From positions 22,367,357-22,431,356 of the forward strand of contig NC_065545.1 in the NCBI RefSeq assembly GCF_932294415.1: a stretch of 64,000 nucleotides of DNA. Reading direction: 5' to 3'. How positions within the stretch are numbered: the stretch's first letter is position 1; each line of letters starts with the position of its first letter. This document shows, piece after piece, positions 22,730-35,323 of the stretch. The notes under the pieces were generated by a model. That model did not search any database, had not been told where the DNA came from, and worked only from the letters and a program-made list of their open reading frames with translations. Source of the DNA: Quercus robur. Lineage: Eukaryota > Streptophyta > Magnoliopsida > Fagales > Fagaceae. The position numbers were made by a program, and so were the translations under genes.

Positions 22730-23720
22730 TATGACCTTAAAAAAATAAAAAGAGTGTTTAGCCTCAAGTCTCTAATATATATGGCTCTTAGTAATTTCCC
22801 AGCCTTAAAATGTTGATAACAAAGAGAAAAGGAATCAACATTTATAGCTGTCAGTTGTTGTGGGCTTTGTTAGTCAATGTCTTCCTGTTTTCAAGTTCTG
22901 TGGGAATTTTAGATTAATTTACATAAAATTTACAATATTATTTGTCATGGGTTCGAAACTAAAAAGGCTGTCTGTTAGTCAAACATTAATGAAAATATAA
23001 CAAAACAAGTGGAAAAACCTTTTTGGTTAGGATGAACATTACTAAACCAAAACCAATAGTCGTACCATGCTTTTTTTCTGGTACATCTAAAGGTCAACAT
23101 CTTGCTGAGCAAAGCTTAGCCACAACCAAATATCTAACTAGCCAAGTGGAGCCTTTTTTTTTTTTTTTTGAGAGAAAGCCAAGTGGAGCTAAGCATACCA
23201 TATATGTTGCATTCATAAGCTGATCCAATAATCCACTAGCAGGTGACAGGTGTCACATTCTTCATGAATGATTTTATACTGTCTTATTCCTTGAGAGAGT
23301 AAGTACCAAGTTTCCCTGATAGATTCCAGAATTTGGGCTAGCCGTTTACCCGTTTGGATAATGGGCTTTTTTTCTTTTCCTTTCTTTTTTTCTTTTTTGA
23401 GGAAGGATAATGGGCTAATGAATAATGATACAACTAGATTCATTAAATTCACACACATAATTCAAGACCAAGACCCCTCAAATTGAACCATAGAAAGCGT
23501 CATTTTTGTTTTTTTTGGACGATCAATTACTACGCCTAATAGGTTCTATCACAAATATCTCCTAATAAAATGAGTATAAATTGATGGAAAAAAAAAAAAA
23601 GGAATTTCATCACAAATATCTCCAAATAAGATGATTATAAATTAAGGAAAGTTTTCTTGAAGAAAAACTCATCAAATTCCTCCTTTTTTTTTTTTTTCTT
23701 TTTTTCTTTTTTTTACTGAA
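22730..23720. other. Upstream region of the stress-protein gene
   Basis: Includes the promoter of the minus-strand universal stress protein gene. T-rich runs lie near 23154-23170 and 23683-23714. No other gene seen. Confidence 0.5.
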
Positions 23721-23980
23721 TGTGAATTTTGAAAATCTAATCGTTGAATTGCGTGTTCTTATTATATTATTCATTCTTGCAAAATTTAAAAAAAATCAAA
23801 GATCAATAGCAATGTTATCAATAAAAAATTAAAATTTCAAATTTTTGTAATTTAAAATTGTACATAAAAAATAAGTTTATTGATCGAATAATAGATAACA
23901 TCTTATTTTAGCGAAATTTGACATGCGTGTTGAGAACATAAAAAACGTGCAATCCAACCCTTTGATTTTCAAAATTCACA
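23721..23980. mobile_element. MITE, uninterrupted relative of the element 1 host repeat
   Basis: Ends are inverted: TGTGAATTTTGAAAATC on the left and the complement of GATTTTCAAAATTCACA on the right. The interior aligns with 6106-6161 joined to 17467-17690, across the insertion point of element 1. Confidence 0.65.
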
Positions 23981-26026
23981 ACAAATAAAAAAATATATGA
24001 TGAGTTTAAAAGGTTTCTTTCTATACTAGTTTGGAGAGAAACCTTGTAAAGAAATTAATGGGAAAATTTTGGAATTTCATATTTACCTTTTGATGAAGGT
24101 CAAACCAAATGAAACTATTGGGCTGCTTGGTTCATTGTACAAAGCAGGAAATGGTCATTTTAAACACCCGAAAAATGCAAATAATTGAAATAAAACACTG
24201 GATAGTCCAAATTGGTTTCTGTCTTTGATATTACTTGTGCAACTTGAAATGAAAGGTGGTGTCATTTTCTATAGGGTATTAGCTGCAAAGGAGGACCTCA
24301 TTTCCTGATCCATTAGCGAGTGGTTTCAAAACCACGCTAATCCCTATAGCCTAAAACTATATTCTTAAATTTCCTTGCATGGAAAAGAATATTTTTGCTT
24401 AAGAGGTAAGGAAGGAACAGAAGAGTTTTTTTTCTTATTTAGATAATGACTGCTCGTTTAGAAGGCTACTCCTACTGCAGTGTGACAGCTTCAGCTGCTT
24501 GGGCTTGGCCCTCCTCTTGTTGGCAACGAATGAACTTGACACTTTGCCATCTAGAATGACAAATCAAAGACCAAACTAGCCATGACTAGTGACACTAATC
24601 CTTAGTGTAAAACGAGAAATAAACTTGACTACTTAATTCGGGTTCTTCTAATCCAAGTAAGATTTTTTTATTTTGGCATTCAATTCCCTAAATATGAACC
24701 TAAACACAAAAATTTTAAGGTAAATACAGAAATTATCCTTAAAGTTTGGACTAAGGCCAAGTACTACCAAAATTGTAAAAATATCCTATTTTCTCCCTAA
24801 TCACAATTAGCTCTTTTTTTGTGTGGATAATTCGACAGTTTTGAGATGGAGTATTTGAACCCTAGATATTATTATTAAAAACATTAGGAGGTGTAAGTTG
24901 AACTATAAGGCCTCTATTTGTGGCGTTGGATGCACAATTAAGCAACAACTTAAAATCAGTTTATCTTGCTGCATCAAACTATAAGTCCGAGTCACATGTT
25001 TAGTAAAAGAAAAGAAAAAGACATCAATGGATTGGATGTTCTAACTGTATCAGGCTGGGCTTTACGCCTAGGCCTAATCCAAATGGACGTGACCTTTAAA
25101 GTAAGACTTTAATTAAGACTGGACGTAATAAAAACTTAAAAATATTGGGCCATGGCTTATTAAAATAAACATATTTAACCAAAAGTCATGGGCCACCTTA
25201 TCTGAAAGTCCTTCTCTGTGATAGTAGTCCATAAATGAACTTTGAAGCTAAGGGTTCTTCAACCACTCTCATTCCTGGTCAGGTTGTTAAATTCACAATC
25301 ATCCTTTGTCATAAACAAGTGGAGACTCGTCAAACTTTTATATCAGACCAACGCTAATGTTTCTCAAAGCGAGTACAGCTTTTACTTAATAGGCCTGTAA
25401 TACTTTCGTGTGCCTAAGCAATTCATTTAATTTTTTTTTTTTTTTTTTTATGTTCCCCCAACCCCCCGCCCCCCCAACCCTTCCTTTTAAAGAAAAAAAA
25501 AAGTATTTTAAGTACACGTTTGATTGATATAAGTCTTGTAATTTAACTAATTGACACATTTTAATATTTTTAAAAGAAAATTTTAGTATTCAACTAATTG
25601 ACAATTCTTGAATTTATTTTTGTGTGTATATATATATATATATATATAATGAGTGAGTTCTTAAAAAGTTGTATAGTAAAAAATGTATTATAAAAAAATA
25701 AGCTTATTTAAACAGAATTTACTATGAATATCAATAAAAATACTCAAAACTTACTTTGATTGAATTATAAAAAGATTTGTTTCTTTGAATATGTGAATGT
25801 AGGGTGATAAATTATTTTTATTTTAAATTTGTACCTAGAAAGGATGCGGAATCAATCAATCACTAATGTATTTTTCTTTTTTGAAAACATGTGTTATTAT
25901 AAAGGTTAACGCGGTTCTATTAAAAACCATAAATTCACCATATTAAAATAATTTCAAACAAAATTAAAACAAAAATTATATTTTTTTCGAAAATTTTGAT
26001 AATAGAATTTTAATCGAAATAGAATA
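23981..26026. other. AT-rich intergenic DNA, no gene seen
   Basis: No coding exon recognised. Contains a T run near 25431-25450 followed by a C-rich stretch (25455-25480), and a (TA)n run at about 25626-25648. Confidence 0.55.
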
Positions 26027-26031
26027 GTATT

Positions 26032-26508
26032 TGATGGAACACAAGTCCGTCAGTGAGTGAGCAGATGGAATCACTCGTGGAATGTGAAGATTTGCTCGAC
26101 GAAGGACACCGGTGTGGCGCCTGCCACAAAGTCTCCGATGCCAAAGTTAGGATCACAATTAAACACAATAAAGGAATCAAAGATAGTTTCAGAGTATTTT
26201 TGCATATATATTCTTCTGTTGGTTGTATGAAAGTTTTATACCTGAAACTTTAAGGGCTAGCCGTTGAGGCTGTTAATGCCTTCTTTTGTAACGCACCTGG
26301 TCAGTAATGAGACTTTTAAGAGGCTCTTCAACGGTCTGCTTGGTCGATTTGGTAACTGCTCGGATCATTGATTGACTGCATTGAATAACTCCCTGCCTTC
26401 GTCAATGATGATGGCTTTCTTCGTTGTTTCTGATTACCTCGTCATGGATGACTCTCCCGTCCATACTGTTATCTTCGTCAGTGGGATGTAGAGTCGTCAT
26501 TCCCGTCA
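26032..26508 (-). repeat. Element 2, 3' LTR
   Basis: 477 bp. Differs from the copy at 35324-35800 at three positions, all transitions. Confidence 0.95.
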
Positions 26509-26524
26509 GTTGCCCCCCAAGTTC
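26509..26524 (-). promoter_or_regulatory. Element 2 polypurine tract
   Basis: GAACTTGGGGGGCAAC on the minus strand directly abuts the 3' LTR. Confidence 0.75.
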
Positions 26525-26716
26525 TGGGGTCGTCGGTGACCCGTCATGACGATCACAGAAGGTGAAAAGTTTTTCTTGTGACTCTTGGGGTTTTGTTCCG
26601 CTTTTAATGCTTAGTGGCGGCGCTACACGCAATCATGGCCACGTGGCGCTTGATGGTCTGTGGAATTAATGGCATGGCCCTTGGGTTTCCCGCTGGTTTT
26701 TCAATCGTTTTTGGGC

Positions 26717-26726
26717 CCATATTTAA
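26717..26726 (+). promoter_or_regulatory. Possible TATA box of the element 2 antisense gene
   Basis: CATATTTAAAAC on the plus strand near 26717-26728, within the element but outside the LTR. A possible leader intron follows (donor GGAG/GTATG at 26865-26866, acceptor TTTCAG at 26988). The ATG at 27232 is about 500 bp downstream before splicing. Confidence 0.4.
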
Positions 26727-27231
26727 AACTTCTCCTTTTCAATTTTTCGTCTATTTCTCAGAGAGCAAAAACCAACCAATTTTTTAGTGATACTCTGAGC
26801 ACTTTGAGACTTCTTTTCTTCTCCGATTTGCCTTACGCTGTGCTTCTGCCGTTCTGCCATTGGAGGTATGTTTTTCTTTCCTTTTTCTTTCTTCTTTTTC
26901 TTCTTTTACTGTAGCATAATTACTGATTTGCTATTCCCTTTCGTTTCTATTCTGGTGTTGGTTTTTGTTCTTCTTTTGGGGGTTTCAGTTTCGTACTTTG
27001 TTTTTCTGCCTTTCGATTTCTGTATTGTCCATGGTTGATAGCTTGGAGGTTAGGATAGCTTGCCCGTCGATCTCCTTCCTTTTTGCGCATCTAGGGGGGT
27101 CTTTGGGTACTTACCCTTTTTTAGAAAATTTTGTGTACGAGGGCAATAGTCTGAGCGTCGTTTTGAGTGAATTGTTGCCTTTGCTCCGTCAATCACTGAA
27201 TTGGTTTGAGGGTTTAGGAGGGAGAGGATTA

Positions 27232-29212
27232 ATGTCTGAGGTTAGGTCTAGTGACCTCGAGACTGGGCTATCGTCCAGTGGTGGCCCGGCTGAAGGAGAT
27301 ACAGCCGTCTCTGGTTCTCGAGAGGTTAGGGTTTTTTATGCCCTTAGGGAGATTTGTGGTCTGGATGACGAGACCGTGAATAGATTTAAGGATAGGTTTC
27401 AATTTCCGTCTAGGGTTCGTGTCCGTCGTCCTAGGGAAGAAGATAGGGCTTGTCACTTCTTTCCAGGCGAAATATGCTTTTACGAGTCAGCCTTCACCTG
27501 TGGGCTTAGGTTCCCCATCCACCCGTTCCTGATGGAACTTTTAGATCATTTTGGTATAGCCCCTGGACAGCTCATGCCAAACTCGTGGAGGATCGTCATC
27601 AACTGTATGCAAATATGGTTGGCCTCTAACGGGGATATGATCAGGATAGGTGAGCTCACCTACCTGTATCGTTTGAAAGAGTCTAAGGAGTGGGGGTATT
27701 ATGAATTAGTCCCTTGGGAGAGAAAGATTAGGATCGTCAAGGGATTGCCCTCGTCATTCAGGTATTGGAAGTCGCGCTTTTTCTTTGTGTCTGGGGACGA
27801 CTTCGAGACCCAATCTAGCCGTGATTGGGGTGATATCCCGAGGTTGCTCCGTCGGTGGGGAACCCCGACCTTAGGTGCGTCAGTATTTCTCCCCGTTGTT
27901 TCAATCTTGCCAATTTTGAAGTTCTGGTCTTGCTGACTTCTTTGTTTCTTCGTTTGGTGTAGTTAAGAGACGGCCTGGGCTGAAGAGACGATATAAGGAA
28001 CGCATAGAGACCGCCATCGGGTACGCTGAGACGATTGAGAGCTGGGACGAACTGGTTGACCCCAGGTCTCTTGCATTTTACAACCTTGGTCCTGACCCAT
28101 CTCCTTTCGTTCTTCGTCAGCTCGGCATTGAAGGCAAAAAGAGTAAGTTTCAACTTCGTCAATGCTGATTCTTCTTATGTATACTTAAGCAAATTTTTGA
28201 CATGCTTTCTTCTTGCAGAGATGACGACAAAATTCAACAAGGACATGTATGCAAAGATGAGGTCAAAGAAGGACGAGCCCCTGTCCAGTCTGGGAAAGAA
28301 GACTGTGCGAGTCACCGGCAAGGGTCCTGCCTCCATCCCCCTCAGCATCGTTCCTTCCATAGCTTCTGAGACGACGAGGACTGCTTCCCCGACCGTTTCA
28401 ATAGAAGAGCTTCCTACTCCCGGCTCCAAAAGGTCGCGCGTGTCTGGTAAAGGGAAGGAGAAGACGGGTACCCGTTCATCCACCATATGGGATGACGAGT
28501 CTCTGGCCGTGGAAAGAGCTCACGAGGTTGTTACTTCATCGGACTTGAAGGCTCTCTCTGACCTATCCTTAAACGATGTGGCCTCTCGTCACGTCCACAA
28601 ACTTGTCCAGGTGTGGGGTTCTTCTCTCTTTATCATCATTTTTTTTTTTTTTTTTTTTTTATAGACGACCTCATGATTCCCTTCCAGGTGCTGGGAGAAA
28701 GTCTCCATATCACTGCTGAGTACCTCACTCAAGGGGCCAAGGTGGCGTCTTTGGTAACCCGGATGGAGGCTTTGGAGAAGGAGAACTCCGACCTGAGGAC
28801 GAACCTGATCACTTCCATGGACGAGGCAACGACGTTGAAGGAGAAGGTCAAGGTGTTGGAGGACGACCTCAGAGTTGAGCGCGGTTTGACTCTCGAGAAG
28901 GACGAGCAGCTTCAGGCAGCCAAGGAGAAACTGGTGACCATCACTGCTCGATCTGTGGAGGCTTTCCAGACTACTGACGAGTACAACACCGTGCTCTTCA
29001 GTTGGTATTTTAAAGGTTTTGAGCTTCTCCGGAGGTACATGATCAAGCATCCTTCTGGAGTCAACCTGGAGAGCCTGGATTTGGAGGAAGTGGACAAGGA
29101 GATGGCTCTGGAGGAGGCGGCTTCGTCTTCTGCTCCTGGTGATGATGCTCCCGATGATGCTCCCGAGCTTGTTGCTGACGTGCCGGCCAGTGAAGGCACA
29201 GCTGATGCTTGA
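27232..29212 (+). CDS. Element 2 antisense gene, intact: gypsy-type transposon domain with coiled coil
   Basis: Lies opposite to gag-pol and converges on it. Four exons join in phase: 27232..27874, 27963..28142, 28219..28610, 28688..29212, giving 579 residues with no internal stop. All introns are GT-AG, 76-88 bp. The start MSEVRSSDLE is chosen as the likely family start; the frame is open upstream to 26965. Residues ~35-230 form a globular domain (for example FPIHPFLMELLDHFG, WGYYELVPW) that I recognise as the plant 'putative gypsy type transposon' family (PF04195-like). Exon 3 encodes a basic, Ser/Thr-rich linker (KRSRVSGKGKEK), perhaps nuclear-targeting. Exon 4 is strongly heptad-like (LEKENSDLRT, LEDDLRVERG), then an acidic Ala/Pro tail. 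Role unknown. Antisense ORFs are known in some Tat elements. Confidence 0.75.
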
Positions 29213-29524
29213 CTCTTTTTACTTAGGAAAAATTTTTTGTTTTATTGTGGGTGCCCGTCTGGTTTTGGGCCTTTCTTTTTGTAAATCTAATTCCAAAACA
29301 ATTTACTTTATTTTGAAAACAATGATATTGGCCCAGTGTTTATGGGCTGGAATGAAGGGTACTTACTTTTCTCCTTGAGGTTCTGGCTGATTTACATCCG
29401 TCCGTACTTTTTGTGCTTTGTTAATTAGTTGTTGATTCAATGCACTGTGCTCTTTCGTCAACTGACTTCTGCCATTTGACTTATGCCCGTTCAGGCGGAC
29501 TCCTGTCACTTGATCTTTTAACCT

Positions 29525-29980
29525 CATTATTATTGTCGTCAGTAACTTACATCCGTCAAGGCGGAATCTTGTTAGTCTTTTAACCATAGTATTATGGTCG
29601 TCGGTAACTTACATCCGTCAAGGCGGAATCTTGTTACTTAGTCTTTTGACCACAGTATTATGGTCGTCGGTAACTTACATCCGTCAAAGCGGAATCTTGT
29701 TACTTATTCTTTTAATCATAGTATTATGGTCGTCGGTAACTTACATCCGTCAAAGCGGAATCTTGTTACTTAGTCTTTTAACCGTAGTATTATGGTCGTC
29801 GGTAACTTACATCCGTCAAAGCGGAATCTTGTTACTTAGTCTTTTAACCGTAGTATTATGGTCGTCGGTAACTTACATCCGTCAAAGCGGAATCTTGTTA
29901 CTTAGTCTTTTAACCATAGTATTATGGTCGTCGGTAACTTACATCCGTCAAGGCGGAATCTTGTTACTTAGTGATTTATA
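29525..29980 (+). repeat. Element 2 tandem array (66 bp x 7)
   Basis: TAACTTACATCCGTCAA recurs at about 29543, 29605, 29671, 29737, 29803, 29869 and 29935. The period is 66 bp (first step 62). Being a multiple of three it leaves an open frame of 22-residue repeats at 29631-29981, which I regard as a by-product. The array sits between the antisense gene and the end of pol. Such 3'-UTR arrays in plant gypsy elements are known satellite sources. Confidence 0.92.
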
Positions 29981-30072
29981 GGCCTCATGGTCAACCTGTA
30001 CTGCCTGCGCAAAAACATTGAAGGAGTAATATTTTTATTAACTTCAGTAACGAGTGCATTCGTGTATTACAT

Positions 30073-33000
30073 TTACTCATGGTATTTCTTTAAATGCTCA
30101 ATGTTCCAAGGACGAGGGAGCTTTCGTCCATCCATAGTTTCCAGATGGTAACTCCCTTGCCTAGAGTAGTGAACGACGCGATATGGCCCTTCCCATGTAG
30201 GGCCCAGCTTCCCTTGAGTAGGATCTTTAGTAGCTATAGTGACTTTGCGAAGGACGAGGTCCCCTATGGCCAGACGCCTGAGTTTGACCCTCTTATTGTA
30301 ATATTCTGCCATTTTCTTTTGATACTTTGTCATTCTACTGGACGCATTGTCTCTTACTTCATCCAAGCAATCCAAGTTGAACCGCAACCCCTCGTCATTG
30401 AGTCCCTCTCTGAAAGCTCCTCGCCTGATGCTTGTTACTCCAACTTCTACTGGGATCACTGCTTCTGCGCCGTAGGTAAGCCTGAAGGGTGTCTCTCCTG
30501 TCGGGGTTCTGGCTGTAGTCCTGTATGCCCATAAGACACTAGGCAGTTCTTCTGGCCAGGCACCTTTTGCTTCGTCCAGCTTGGTTTTGATTATCTTGAG
30601 CAACGTCCTGTTTGTTACTTCCGTCTGTCCATTTGCCTGGGGGTGTCCCGGGGATGAGAACTGATTCTTGATCCCGAGGTCCGAGCAGAACTCTCTGAAG
30701 CCTTGGTTGTCGAACTGCTTCCCATTATCAGATATGATCGTCAAAGGGATCCCGAACCTGCAGATTATGTTTTTCCACACGAAGCTCCGGATCCGAGCCT
30801 CAGTGATGGTTGCTAGGGCCTCTACTTCAACCCATTTTGTGAAATAATCAATAGCAACTAGAAGGAATTTTACCTGACCTTTACCTTGGGGCAGAGGACC
30901 GACGATGTCGATTCCCCATTGCGCGAATGGCCATGGGGAGGATATGGTCGTCATCTTCTCTGCTGGAAGCCGTTGTACATTCCCGTACCGCTGGCATCTG
31001 TCGCATCTTCTGACGAGGTCAGCGGCATCCCCCTGCATGGTTGGCCAAAAGTACCCCGCTCTTATTACCTTGTTTACTAGGGATCTGGGGCCGGCATAGT
31101 CGCCACAGACTCCTCCGTGTACTTCTTCTAGGATGTATTTGGCCTCATCCTCGTCGACGCACTTTAGGTAAGGCATAGAGAAGCCTCTCTTGTACAATAC
31201 GTCATTTAGGATCGTGAACCTGGCCGCTCTCTTTTTGACCTTTCTGGCTTCGTCAGTATTCTGAGGTAAGTGTCCGTCTCGGAGGAAGGATATTAAGGGC
31301 GTCATCCAAGTGTTTGTGCTCTGGGTGGTGAGTACTGCCACCTCTTCAATACTTGGGTATTTCTGAATTTCTATTGCCACGTCTGTGCTCGTCATTCCTG
31401 CTTCTGACGACGCTAGCTTCGACACTTCGTCAGCTTCTATATTCTGGTTTCTTGGTATCTGGACGAAATCCACTGTGTCGAACTCCTGAGTTAGTTGCCT
31501 CGTTAGTTTAAGGTATTTCTGCATCCTTTCTTCCTTTGCCTCGTACTCTCCACTGATCTGTCCGATTACTAGCTTTGAATCACTCTGGACCAGCAAACTT
31601 TTGGCACCAAGAGCTTTTCCAAGCCTCAAGCCCGTCAATATTCCTTCATATTCGGCTTCGTTATTGGTGGCTGGGAATTCCAGTTGAACTCCATATTTCA
31701 TCACTTCTCCGTCGGGGGTAGTTATGACGACCCCTACTCCCCCCCTCTTTTGGGCTGACGAACCATTCGTCTGTATTGTCCATTTATCAACTTCGTCTGT
31801 AGTTTCGTTCTCGTCTGGAAGAGTGAATTCAGCGATGAAGTCAGCCAGAGCTTGTGCCTTGATAGCTGCTCTCGGATGGTATTCGATGTCAAATTGGCTG
31901 AGTTCGATTGCCCATTAGACCATTCTCCCTGCTGCTTCCGGTTTGTTCATTGATTTCTTAATTGGCTGATCCATCATCACGAGGATAGGATTTGACTGGA
32001 AATACGGCCTGAGTTTGCGCGAGGCTACTATAAGCGCGAACGCAATCTTTTCGATCCTTGGGTACCTGAACTCAGCTCCTTGAAAGGCTTGACTGACGTA
32101 GTACACTGGGAGTTGCTTCTTGCCTTCTTCTCTAATCAAGGCTGCGCTTACTGCCGAGGCTGACACCGCCAAGTACAAGTATAGGTTCTCCCCTCCTTTG
32201 GACGGGCTCAGGAGAGGCGGACTGCTCAGGTATCGCTTCAGCTCTTGGAACGCTGCTTCGCATTCATCAGTCCAAGCAAAAGCCTGCTTGAGGGTTTTGA
32301 AAAAGGGCAGGCATTTGTCTGTGGCCCTAGAGACGAACCTATTTAGAGCTGCTATCCTGCCTGTAAGTTTTTGTACATCCTTGACGGTCTTGGGTGGGGC
32401 CATGTCAATGATAGCTTGTACTTTTTCTAGATTGGCTTCTATTCCTCTCTGGGACACCATGAATCCCAAGAATTTTCCCGAGGCTACCCCAAAAACACAT
32501 TTGTTTGGATTCAACTTCATCTGGTGTTTTCTCAGTGTTGCGAAAGTCTCCTCCAGGTCGTCCAGATGAGCGAGCTCTTCCTTACTCTTGACGAGCATAT
32601 CGTCTACGTATACCTCCATGTTTCTGCCAATTTGTTGGTTGAACATTTTGTTTACCATCCTCTGATATATAGCTCCAGCATTTTTCAACCCAAAAGGCAT
32701 CACCTTGTAACAATAGAGTCCCTGGCTGGTGATGAAGGCGGTCTTCTCCTGGTCTTCTTCAGCCATCTTTATCTGGTTGTACCCTGAGAAGGCGTCCATG
32801 AATGTCAATAACTTGTGTCCAGCGGTAGAGTCCACGAGCTGGTCTATCCTTGGTAGAGGGAAGCTGTCCTTTGGGCATGCTTTATTCAGGTCGGTGAAGT
32901 CTACACACATTCTCCACTTTCCATTTGGTTTCTTTACCAGGACGACGTTGGCGAGCCATTCTGGGTAGTATACCTCCCGGATGAACCCAGCCGTCAAGAG

Positions 33001-35247
33001 TTTGGTTACCTCCTCTGCTACTGCCTGATCTCGCTCTGGAGCGAAAGTTCTTCGTCGTTGCTGAACGGGCTTCCTGTTGGGGTCCACATTCAGTCGATGC
33101 TGGATGATCTCTGGAGATATGCCTGGCATGTCCTCGTGACTCCATGCAAAGACATCAAGATTCCCTTTAAGGAACTTTATGAGTCTCGCTCTCATCTCAG
33201 GGCTTAGCGTCGTCCCTATCCTGGTTGTCCTGTCCGCATTTCCTTCTACCAATTCCACTGCTTCCAGGACCTCCACTCCGTCTTCCTCTTTTTCTTCTAT
33301 CGTCCACGTGTGGTTCTCCTTTCTGGCCAATACGGCCTGGTAGCACTCCCTTGCCAGGACCTGATCACCCTTCACTTCTCCCACACCATCGTCTGTTGGG
33401 AATTTCACCTTCAAACAGTAAGTTGACGTTGCTGCCTTCCACTTGTTTAGGGTAGGCCGCCCAATGATGACATTGTAGGACGAGGGGCAATCTACAACCA
33501 GGAAATCTACTTGTTTGGTCAGCTGCAACGGATAGGTCCCTGCTGTCACCGTCAGAGTTACTATACCCCTGGGGTAGACCCTGTCTCCACTGAAACTGAC
33601 AAGCGGAGAGTCGAATGGACGAAGCCTTTTTGGATCTAACTTCAACTGCTGGAAGGCTGGGAGGTAGATGATATCCGCTGAGCTCCCGTTATCAACAAGG
33701 ATCCTTCTGGTAGTGAACCCTTCTATATTCAGCACTATGACCAGGGGATCATTGTGAGGCTGCTTCACTCCCCTGGCGTCTCCTTCATTAAAGGACATAT
33801 CTTGGTATGTTCGTTGGTACTTGGACGGAGGAATGGCGTGGACGCTATTTACCTGTCTGTGGTATGCTTTTCTAAGTGATCTGAATGACCCTCCTGAGAT
33901 CGGTCCTCCCGTGATCGTGTTTATCTCCCCGATCACTTTGCGTGGAGGTTGGGACGTATGGTCGTCATCCCGAGTGAAGGATTCATTTTGGGTCCTGTTG
34001 TCGTCTCTGAACTTGCTGTATTCTCCTTTCTGTACATATTTCTGCAACTTTCCTTTCCGTATTAACTCTTCTATTTGTTCCTTCAGGTCTCTGCAATCTT
34101 CTGTGTTGTGGCCGTGGTCTTTGTGGAACCGGCAATACTTGTTCTTGTCACGTACGTTGGGGGACGAGTGTAATGGCCTGGGCCATTTGAGATAATGCTC
34201 GTCCTTGATCTGCGTGAAAATCTTGTCAACAGGCATAACCAAAGGAGTAAATTTTACCTGACGAGGATTTTTGTCATCTCTCCTTCTATTCCCGTCACTG
34301 TTCCGACGTTCTGGTCTGTCTCTCTTTTGCCCTCTGCGGTCGTCTTCCCTCTTGAACTTGTCTCCTAGCCTCTCGGTATCTTTTATGGCAGCTAGAGCGT
34401 CTTCCGCGTTCATGTATTTTTGGGCCTTCAGGAGCATCTCAGCCATTGTCTTCGGGGGGTTTTTGGCAAGAGAGGCTACAAGGTCTCTGGATTTCAACCC
34501 TGCCTTGAAGGTCGTCAGTTGTACCTTGTCATCAGCTTCGTCCACCTCCAGAGTTTCCCGGGTGAATCGCTTGACATATGACCTCAAAGTCTCCTTCTCT
34601 CCCTGTCTTATGGTGAGTAAGTAATCTACTGGTCTCCTTGGGCGTTGTCCCCCTATGAAGTGACGCAGGAAAGCACTACTTAGCTGATCGAAGTTGTCTA
34701 TGGACGAGTTTGGCAACTTAGTAAACCACTCTCTTGCAGCTCCTTTGAGGGTCGTAGGGAAGGAACGACACAATATCTCGTCAGGTGGTTGCTGAAGGCC
34801 CAGAGTCGTCTTAAAGGTATTAAGATGATCCTGAGGGTCCTTGAGTCCGTCGAATGGTTCTAATTGAGGCAGGCGAAACTTTGACGGCACGGGGCAATCA
34901 AGTACCGCAGCAATCAAGGGCGAATCTGTAGCCCTTACCATCTTGTCTACACTCCGGTCTATCTTTTCCTTGATAGCGCTCCTTAGTTCGTCCATTTCTT
35001 TCCTCATTTCTCGAAGAAGATCTGAGTTCTGTTCGTCCGGAGTAGTTGGTCTCCGGGGGGTTTCCCTCTGTTGGCTATCCCCCTCTCCCTCCGTGTTACC
35101 CTTGGACCGGTTTTCTTCCTGTTGAGCTTGTTGAACCTGTTGGAGCCGCAGCTTCATTTCCTGGTTCTGTCGGGTGAGTTCCTCAATGGTAGCTGCCAGG
35201 GCTTGAACTTGCTGGGCCAAGGTCGTTGAATCTGGGTTGGATTCCAT
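30073..35247 (-). pseudogene. Element 2 gag-pol polyprotein, one in-frame stop
   Basis: One frame of 1725 codons on the minus strand, broken only by TAA at 31915-31917. The first part (1110 residues) has a coiled-coil start (~10-45), gag core (~125-245), zinc-knuckle-like [14 protein letters not shown] (372-385), protease DNGSSAD (519-525), RT with [11 protein letters not shown] and YVDD (880-883), and RNase H (from ~985). The stop falls at its C-terminal end, just after GRMV. The frame continues with the second RNase H: the first acidic position reads TNGSS rather than the DGA seen in element 1 (near 31770). Integrase follows: HGGVCGDY then CDRCQRY, then DDE as D-59-D-35-E (GIDIVGP, ISDNG, QTEV). 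The second zinc His is Tyr here; element 1 has His. Confidence 0.93.
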
Positions 35248-35302
35248 CTGGATATGGTGAATTGAAGGAAACTACGTTTTCGAATGTAAATCTGAAAACT
35301 CG

Positions 35303-35320
35303 TTCCCACAGACGGCGCCA
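35303..35320 (-). promoter_or_regulatory. Element 2 primer-binding site
   Basis: TGGCGCCGTCTGTGGGAA on the minus strand, 3 bases inside the 5' LTR. It differs from the element 1 site only in the next-to-last base. Confidence 0.88.
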
Positions 35321-35323
35321 AAC

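Noticed and set aside
29631-29981. Open frame of 22-residue hydrophobic repeats
   Set aside because: Explained by the 66-bp tandem array, whose period is a multiple of three; no start context or family.
32120-34624. Several plus-strand open frames of 60-150 codons
   Set aside because: Shadows of the minus-strand gag-pol frame of element 2.
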